Shown here: piece by piece, positions 57,011 to 64,000 of the stretch
How positions within the stretch are numbered: position 1 is the stretch's first letter
Layout of the letters: every line of letters starts with the position of its first letter
From: Dermacentor variabilis
Taxonomy: Eukaryota > Arthropoda > Arachnida > Ixodida > Ixodidae
Length of the DNA stretch: 64,000 nt
Direction of reading: 5' to 3'
Assembly: GCF_050947875.1 (NCBI RefSeq)
Contig: NC_134570.1
Location: 102,528,122 to 102,592,121, forward strand
Made by a program: the position numbers and the translations under genes
Notes under the pieces: model-generated
Databases searched by the model: none
Told to the model about the DNA's origin: nothing
What the model saw: the letters and a program-made list of their open reading frames with translations, nothing else

Positions 57011-57958
57011 TGGTGGCCGAAGATCGATGCCCAGATTGAAGATTTCGTGAGTCATTGCAAACTCTGTCAAGATAACAGGCAAAGCGAACCTAAAACGCCT
57101 GTGAACTTTTGGACGAAACCCGAAAGCGCGTGGAGCAGAATTCACATAGATTTTGCAGGGCCGGTTAAGGGCGTTTTCTTTCTTGTTGTCGTGGACGCGC
57201 TATCAAACTGGGCCGAGATCGAGATAATGCCATCGCTTCATTCCTCAGCTGTGATCGAAAAACTGCGAAGAATATTTCCTTCATACGGATTGCCGGAGTT
57301 GGTTGTATCTGATAACGGCACAGCCTTCTCGAGCAGCGAAATGCTATCTTTCTTGAACAAAAATGGTGTGCGCTACATGTATACAGCTCCATACCATCCC
57401 GCAAGCAACGGAAGGGCTGAACGCATGGTTCGCGAGCTAAAGTGTGCGCTTCGAAAGCAGAGCCAGGACACAATGGCATGTAATGTTTCTCGTTTTTTAT
57501 TCAAGCAGCACTCCACGCCCCACTCGGAAACCGGGAAGACGCCAGCAGAACTCATGCTGGGCAGGAGCTTCCGCTCTGTCTTGTCGAGACTGCACCTTGG
57601 CGCAAAAGACCTTGGATGTACGAAGCCGCCATCCTCGAGGGAGTTTCTGCAAGGTGACCCCGTGTATGTGCGGAACTTCTCTCGTGGTCCGAAGTGGCTG
57701 GCCGCACGGATACTTCGTCGCTTGGGCCACGTCATGTACAAAGTACAGACTTCCGATGGTTCAGTGCACCGACGTCATCGCAACCACGTGCGGAGAGCAT
57801 GGGATGCTATACCGATAGTCTCTCACGCTAACCCCAGCTTCAAGCTTCCAGCGACGCAAACTGCAGTGCAGAGATCGCCTAGTCCAGAACTTCCGCAAGC
57901 ATGCCGTAGGTCTACTCGTGTACGTCGCCCAGTGCTTCGTTATGGCATTCACTACTAG
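56984..57958 (+). pseudogene. Ty3-type integrase, 5' truncated
   Basis: It begins inside the zinc-binding domain (ARSYVWWPKIDAQIEDFV, then CKLCQ). The catalytic core has all three acidic residues: HIDFAGPV (Asp), VVSDNGTAF (Asp) and NGRAERMVREL (Glu). The C-terminal part includes GDPVYVRNFSRGPKWL and a GHVMYKVQTSDG chromo/SH3-like segment, ending VLRYGIHY and TAG. Its frame differs from that of RT upstream, across the deletion at about 56985. Confidence 0.85.
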
Positions 57959-57969
57959 GTAGGAAGGGA

Positions 57970-58140
57970 TGTGATAACAGAGCGACGTGACTGAGTTGGC
58001 TATCTTGTGCGCATGTCTACCGTGTTAAACCCGTCGCACGTGTGCCGGTAAGCGATACATCGTGCCTACATAAATCCTTGTTTTTTGTGCAATAAAGCAA
58101 TCTTGCAAAAGCTGCTGCTGCGTCCACATCGGTTATTACA
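57970..58140 (+). repeat. 3' LTR
   Basis: 171 bp. It starts TGTGATAAC and ends GTTATTACA, a near-perfect short inverted repeat with TG...CA ends. It follows AGGAAGGGA. It has ACATAAATCC and CAATAAAG like the 5' LTR. Confidence 0.88.
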
Positions 58141-59900
58141 CTTGTGGAATTTAGCGAGGGTTCCCTTCAAGCAGTGTCACTAGTGTTAGTGTAAATTCAT
58201 GACCTGGAAACGAATCGAATGAGTTGTAATGTAATTTGGCCGTGTGCACAGAGTCGCAAAGCAAACTCGTGGTGCAGTGGCCAAGTCAAATGCTCCAAAT
58301 CTGGAAGGAGCGCTGTTTCCTGTTGCTTCTAAATTTCTTCTGATCAAATAAACTAACGAACTACGTGCGCTGTATGAGAAAACAGCACCTTCTGCCTACA
58401 CCGAAAAACTAAAGTGTGCTATCAAGACGGCATGCCTACTCGTGGCAAACCATGTGTCGTGACCAACTTCTGGCCTTCCGAGACAGCTACTGTTCCTGCT
58501 ACTGGTGCCTGCGGGCAAAAGTACTTTAGCCAGGATATTCCTGCTGCCTAAGCAATTGTTAACACGACTGCTGGGGCAGAAAATTAATCTATCAAAACCA
58601 AAATGAAGCTTGCGTGCATTACTAATTTAATAAAGGGCCTGCCGAAACAAAGTACACTCCACCATTTGAAATGTGAGCAACATGTTTGATATGTATGAAA
58701 CAAAACAAATGGCCTACTCACGGTGAATAAAGATGCGTTCGAAAAGTAACGTCGTTCGGTTGGGTCTCGCGCGATTTCCCTGGCTTCGCCTAGGTCGCGA
58801 CATCGGCGTGGACTGGACAGTCGCGTGAGGCGAATCAAAACGTCGCCGTTTCGAACGCGCACAAATAGCAGCCGTGCATAATATCAGTCACATTTTCTCA
58901 ATCCCTAGGATTCTTATCCATGTCGGTCTCCGATGTGCATCATCTGCTTCTTTAAAAAAACGATGAAATCGCACATTGCTGCTTTTCCAACGCGATGACG
59001 TGCATATGTATAAAGAACAAGTGTTTCGACATTCGTCTTTTTTTCTTTTCATGCGTGGCAGCATCATGACGAACTGAGAACTGCGATGTATTCTGCGCGA
59101 GCTGCACTGCGAAGCGTTCTTTCACGTGAAGCCTAACGCTGGATTTATAAGCGCCGCCGCAAGATATATCTAGTGATCATTTACAGTCGCGAATACCCAT
59201 ACCCGATGAATAAATACACTGTATGTGGAAGAACGTACTGTTTCTAACATTGCCTTTCTTCATAGGAGCAGGAAATTTTGTCCCATGCAGACAGTGAGAA
59301 ATAAGAATGTGTGCCCATTGCAATTCAGCAAGAAGCCACACTTATGAAATGGCGTCGTACTCCGGTGCGCGCGAACGAGCCGATCTTACTTCAAGGTGTG
59401 AAGTGTCGTGCCCAGACTACGCATTCCAAGTTTTCTGCATCGTACCTAATATACCTAAGCAAATCTATCAACTGGAGGCGCTTGTCCAACATGTCTACAT
59501 GATCTTTCCAGCCGAGAGTTATTCTTAATCGCTTGTGGAATAAACATGCGTTCTCCCGCACCTGCGAGCAGGACACGAGCATGTAGGGAAACGCAGGGCG
59601 ACTTGCCGATTCCTGGCATGTTTTGCTCGAAACGAAATCACTTTGAGGAAAAATGAAATAATATTGGAAATTATGAACTGATCATTAACATGCAACCGCT
59701 TTATCAACATAAATTGAGCAACATGGCACTGAGCAATGAAGTGGGCATTTAGCTGTTACCCGGTAAATGCTCTCAGACTGATCAGTAAGGCTGTTGTCAA
59801 TCCTAGCTTTATGGAGAGGGATAGGCGTATCTCAGAAGAGGTTGCCTGGCTGATCACAGAGAAGTCGCAACGTAACTCGTAAGTCACGGACATGATTAAG
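58141..59900. other. Intergenic stretch, nothing firmly recognised
   Basis: A tRNA-like fragment (TGGTGCAGTGGCCAAGTC, without a clear B box) occurs at about 58269. Short frames only. Confidence 0.45.
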
Positions 59901-60029
59901 CACATCATAGGCAACTAGCTTGCATTGCCAACGGCTTCTATGGAAGAAGGTTTCCTTGGGATGCAAAAAGCAGTGTGTTGGAGTAAGGTTCAAGGGGTAT
60001 GCGGAAAGAAATTTTGCTCACGCTTATAT

Positions 60030-60640
60030 GTGTATGTCTAGCATTTGCGGTGCGTGCGCCTTGTCTTTGCGCACCTGTTTACATTTCGCTGGCCACAAAA
60101 ATCAAGAATTTGGCGACCAACAAGCCATACTACCATCATCACTAAGGCAAACGCCGTCACGGGAATTTCCTTTCATTTCCTAACCTATAAAGTTGAAGCA
60201 GTTCACCAATGTCAGCACTTAGGCATTCCGCTAACTCTTGATTCTTCTCTGTGCGATCATTTCCGGCCCACCAAAACGTTACGCCCAGACAAGCTTTATT
60301 TCGACTCATTGTGCATGATAACCAAAGATGGTACTGAGATTTTGAATGTACCCCTTTTCATTCAGCTCAAGGGTGGATCAGCATTCCCACTCTCCCTTCC
60401 TTGCTTTCCGATTGAGTTACGCTGTGCCCTTCACAAAAATAACTACCAATCCCTGGCGGCACTTCTGAGTCTCTTAGGTGCGTTTCTGTTACCACAAACA
60501 CCCTTATTCGTTCTCTATTTAACTGCTCCTCAAGCTATAACCGATTTTCCGTTCTTTTACTGCCTTACATTTTTATGTAGCTTATGGCATGGCGAGCACT
60601 CTTTCTTGCTTTTCTCCTTTTTATTCTGTAATTGATGGCG
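60030..60640 (+). other. Long open frame, possibly LINE-derived
   Basis: A 196-codon frame (60045-60635). The piece ISFHFLTYKVEAVHQCQHLGIPLTLDSS resembles in layout the thumb segment of CR1-type RT (a YLGI-like box). The last 60 residues are hydrophobic and Phe/Leu-rich. The resemblance is weak and it may be chance. Confidence 0.25.
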
Positions 60641-61004
60641 ATGCTATTCTGAGGCTCCCCTAAGGACCGTCTATATTAATAGCTACTCTGGCCTCCTGAG
60701 CACCCCCCCCCCCCACCAGGAAAGAAAAGCAACTGCGCGGCCAGCAAGTCACCAGCCCACTTCGGGTCCAGGCATGTGATTGAAGTGGATCCCGTCTCGT
60801 TGAAAACCACCACGCCTTCTCACGTACCTGTTTACTTCTACATCCTCGAAATCTTTCTCTCAGATCAATCTCCACAACAGAAGTAAGCTTAAAGTACACC
60901 TAAATAACATGTTTTTGTCGCCGCCACGGAGCCCTGGAAGAAAACTTCCGTCCGCCACAAATATCGCCACAGGTGTCTCAATATAAGTTCGACAAATATA
61001 AGTC

Positions 61005-61037
61005 CTGATGATGATGATGATAATGATGATGATGATA
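61005..61037. repeat. (GAT)n short microsatellite
   Basis: A run of GAT units with one AAT interruption. Confidence 0.85.
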
Positions 61038-61039
61038 TA

Positions 61040-61900
61040 ATGACATTCTCATTGAAACGGCGCTGAGAAAAATAGCCACCTAGCCTGCTTGATTTATTCA
61101 GGTATGACATACATGTTTTCTACCTAGCATTTTTGTATACATCTACATAACCTTGTTTTTTGCCCTTCAAAATCTACCATGTACCGCTAGCCATAACTTT
61201 CTATAGCGCGTTTTCTACAGAACATCGTTTTTCACTAATTATAGACGCCAACTTAAAGAAAGAAAACGTCCTTAGGAAATATATTGTGCGACGCCGGACA
61301 TCTCACACAACCCATACCACTATTCATGACCTAAAACGTGTTCCGAATTGCGTGCTAAGACTGAAGTAGAAACGTTGAAATTTTGTAGTAAAAAGCAATT
61401 TGCGATGAAATTTCTGATCGGTCTGTCTATTCCCGTGGATATATCGACTTCAATGATTTTACCTTTAGTTGGTTGCAGCAACGGCTCTTGCAATGAAAAA
61501 AGAGTGCTTCCATAGTCACAGTTTTATTGCGGAATACAGCATGATCAAAGCGAGAGCTGAGCATTCTGATCAGTCATGCTTCAATGTCGCTGATAACGAG
61601 ATTGCGAGTTGGCTGGTTTGAGCTGGAGACCCTTCTCCTATTTGCCCGAGCGTTGAGAGCTCGCACGATATGGGCTGGCACTTTCGCTCCTCAGAATCCT
61701 CTGTTCTCTAGGCCATAGTAGCACAAATGAGGATGCGCTTTGCCTCATTTGCCGCAAGAGCCGAGCTGCATTACGCGATAGATGATACAAACTCTGGAAT
61801 GGGAGTTGTAGTTGTAGTGCCCAATGTAAAGCTTACAAAAATCTATCGACTTTCCACGAGCTTCATGACGTATATAGCCAAAGTCCATATACACTGTTTT
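61040..61900. other. Intergenic stretch
   Basis: No gene recognised. Confidence 0.5.
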
Positions 61901-62094
61901 ATAAAATATAAAGACGCCAAAAAAACGGACACACACAAGGGATGAGAACGGGACAGGGCGCCACTAGCGGCTGCTTTATTTGAGAACGTAGGCACTTATA
62001 CACCGTCGGTATAAAGCAGGTGCAGTTGCGAGTGGCGCTCTGTCCCATTCTCTTGTCTTGTGTGTGCCCGTTTATTTGGAGTCTTTATATTTCA
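61901..62094. repeat. Foldback MITE, arms about 65 bp
   Basis: The left arm (61901-61965) contains ATAAAGACGCCAAA, CGGACACACACAAG and GAACGGGACAG-GGCGCCACT. The right arm (62031-62094) is its near reverse complement (AGTGGCGCTC-TGTCCC, CTTGTGTGTGCCCG, TTTGGAGTCTTTAT). The loop is about 65 bp. Confidence 0.88.
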
Positions 62095-62141
62095 TAATAA
62101 ACAGCTACCAACTAGGCCAACAGGAAGTACCTTTAAACACA

Positions 62142-62230
62142 GTTTTATTGCGATGGCAAGTTTATGGACTTAACAAGCGACATTTTGCTGTCGTCGTCGG
62201 TGTCGTAGTGTGGTTCCCTACATATTAAGG
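62142..62230 (+). repeat. Dispersed repeat, ATTGCGATAGCA family
   Basis: TTTTATTGCGATGGCAAGTT then TGCTGTCGTCGTCGGTGTCG. Related to 30044-30120. Confidence 0.5.
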
Positions 62231-64000
62231 TGTATGTATGCTACATGCCATGCCAAGTTATACGACATGCGGTATATGTCCGTTATATTGACCAACCATT
62301 CTATCACTAAAGTGCTAATACCATGTCTAGCAGTGTTGACAAGATTATTCCTCAGAATTTTGTGAATGGCACCCGACAAACAAATGTCATGAAACGAAAC
62401 ACCGACAGTGCATGCCTCCTATTTAAATCTTCTCACACTGAAACAGCAAAAGTGCGAATCAGTAACACAGCTGAAAACTAAAAAGGATGTAACTTCGTTG
62501 GTGCAGCTGTGCACAACCTACAGGATCGGCCATGGAAACAGGTTCGGAGCATTCCCGATTAGGAAAAGTGGTAGTATTGTCGTTAAGAAAGGCGTTGGCT
62601 GTAATTAATAGACATAAATGAAATTATTTGATGGCAGGATTCAAACAGAAGAGCCCTAACTAACTGCACGTTTTTACTTAGCTAAAGTGTTTTTTTCACT
62701 TCATACTGACACTACTGCTAGGAACCTCAGACTTCAGGTAATATTCTAACATGTTCCTATTGCATTTATTACTTCGCCTTTACGGAGAAACTGTGATATC
62801 TACTTAAGTAGCTGGTTGTGAAAGGGTAGTAGTCTTTTGTTGTCTTTTAAAGGCACTATTCTAAGCGATTAAAGAATGCTATTATCAGTTTAAGGAGTTC
62901 CTAAATCATGGGCCCGCCGAACTGATTCATGGTAAGAAGGGACAATAATGGTTTTAGGTTTTCGATCTACGATATATCCTCAAGTTGTTCTAGGCATGGT
63001 AATATAACTTTAACTTCACTATAAAATAGCACTTCAAATGTAAAGTGGGGATTAGGTATTTGAGTAATTAGCTTTGTTACTTCTCTTCGATATTACAATT
63101 CATGCAAATGCCAAACTAGAGCAGCTGTAGAAATAGATTTCGTATCTTAAAAGAAATGTTCAGCGCATGTTAACGAACAGGTTAACCGGATACATTACCG
63201 ACAGCCTGCTGACGCTGATGTTCATCAAGATAAAGCGACATCAAAAAGTAAATTTAGAATTGGTGTTTTATATTTCCCTCGTATTGGGATCTACAGTCAA
63301 AAATTTCATGCACATCTGCGCACGCATCCCCTGTTCTATATGCATAATCGTCTCCTTTTTTCTTCTGCTCTATCGTTCCCACCCTAAAAGCGCTGGACGT
63401 TCTGGTAGGTCGCCTCATAACACAGCTTTGTCCAAATTAGCCTTTGTTTTTGAAGGTATCAATGACATCTTACATTTCTGAAAATTGAGCATCGCCGACA
63501 TCGAGGGTTCTTATCAATAGTTTCCTTTTAGCTCCCTAAAAACTGTTCAGAAAACAAAATAAACAAAAATGTGTCATAAATAATAATTCATCCTGATACT
63601 TAGCGCCTTATCCTTTGCAACATATGTCAATATACCGAGCATACTCTGCATAATATGACTTCATTAAAAGCGGGCTTGATCGTCACCTCTCGCAAACGTT
63701 AATGCAACGTCAACATGAAATATTCATCACCACCACTTGCCTTTTTCTTAATGCAACAAAATATTTAAATTTTAGTGTGCTAGTGCTACGGCTTGCAATC
63801 CAGCGCAACGCTGTTGGATGTCCGTCCGCTGCGTGATCAGGAAATGAAGAGTAAAACCCCTTAAACTTCGTAAGGTAGCGACACTCTCCTCCTCCGCCTG
63901 CACTTCTCGTTTTTCCTCTCCTTCAAGCTCCCTCCCCGACCGTGGCGCCGCCTATACGGCTCGAGCGTAGCACACGAGCTTTCGCAGAGGGAATTCACGC
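62231..64000. other. Intergenic stretch to the window end
   Basis: AT-rich until about 63860, then a CT-rich, GC-richer segment. Frames of up to 104 codons have no domain. No gene is called. Confidence 0.5.

Larger units (their letters stand above)
52409..58140 (+). mobile_element. Dead Ty3-type LTR retrotransposon with nested LINE
   Basis: Order: 5' LTR, gag in three frames, protease, RT, start of RNase H, integrase and 3' LTR. A 2.1-kb RTE-type LINE interrupts it between gag and protease. AGGAAGGGA, directly before the 3' LTR, is a polypurine tract. TGGCGACGAGG after the 5' LTR sits at the primer-binding position. The copy has frameshifts, a stop in RT and an internal deletion. No target duplication was found, in part because the 5' LTR start is rearranged. 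Confidence 0.85.

Noticed and set aside
57361..57741. Minus-strand frames opposite integrase
   Set aside because: Shadows of the integrase coding strand without any domain.
60660..60899. Minus-strand frame near the poly-C run
   Set aside because: Short and without a recognisable domain; it runs through a homopolymer.

Overview
The window looks like nuclear DNA from an arachnid, most likely a hard tick. The evidence is four intron-bearing genes for AAPAV-repeat cuticle proteins and several copies of a tRNA-headed short interspersed element of the kind common in hard ticks. Gene-poor, AT-rich sequence full of decayed transposons surrounds them. The species cannot be named from the sequence alone. 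No bacterial, CRISPR or operon features are present.

The host genes are a cuticle-protein cluster: one gene on the minus strand (2151-3505) and three on the plus strand (23304-24780, 34240-35629, 49687-51187). A broken fifth copy lies at about 12344-13085. All four intact genes share an unusual layout. Exon 1 ends exactly at the ATG, which is followed at once by a GTAAG donor. Exon 2 holds the whole remaining protein, starting with Leu-Arg-Ala-Cys. The TAA stop is split T|AA by a second intron of about 90 bp. Each gene has a TATA box, a near-identical 5' UTR, and an AATAAA signal about 100 bp into exon 3. A further conserved block lies about 310-380 bp upstream of each ATG.

The cluster grew by segmental duplication with a period of about 11-12 kb. 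Unit A (12.3-16.6 kb) carries the dead copy. Unit B (21.4-28.3 kb) and unit C (32.4-38.2 kb) carry near-identical genes. Unit C is interrupted by a degraded piggyBac-type element inserted at a TTAA that unit B still has empty. The 49.7-kb gene is an older relative sharing its upstream region with B and C.

The rest is mostly mobile-element debris. There is a LINE fragment with RT and RNase H remnants ending in a CTGT/CCGT tract (18.98-20.70 kb), and a pair of CR1-like LINE tails inside units A and B. Endonuclease-domain remnants occur in units B and C. A Ty3-type fragment with gag and protease only lies at 40.4-42.4 kb. A nearly full-length but dead Ty3-type element (52.4-58.14 kb) has an RTE-type LINE nested in it, bounded by an 11-bp target duplication. 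There are also SINEs with perfect target duplications, a MITE with 13-bp inverted repeats, foldback elements and simple repeats. The genes do not form a pathway. They are paralogous structural proteins, presumably secreted by epidermis into the cuticle and probably co-expressed through the shared upstream sequence.
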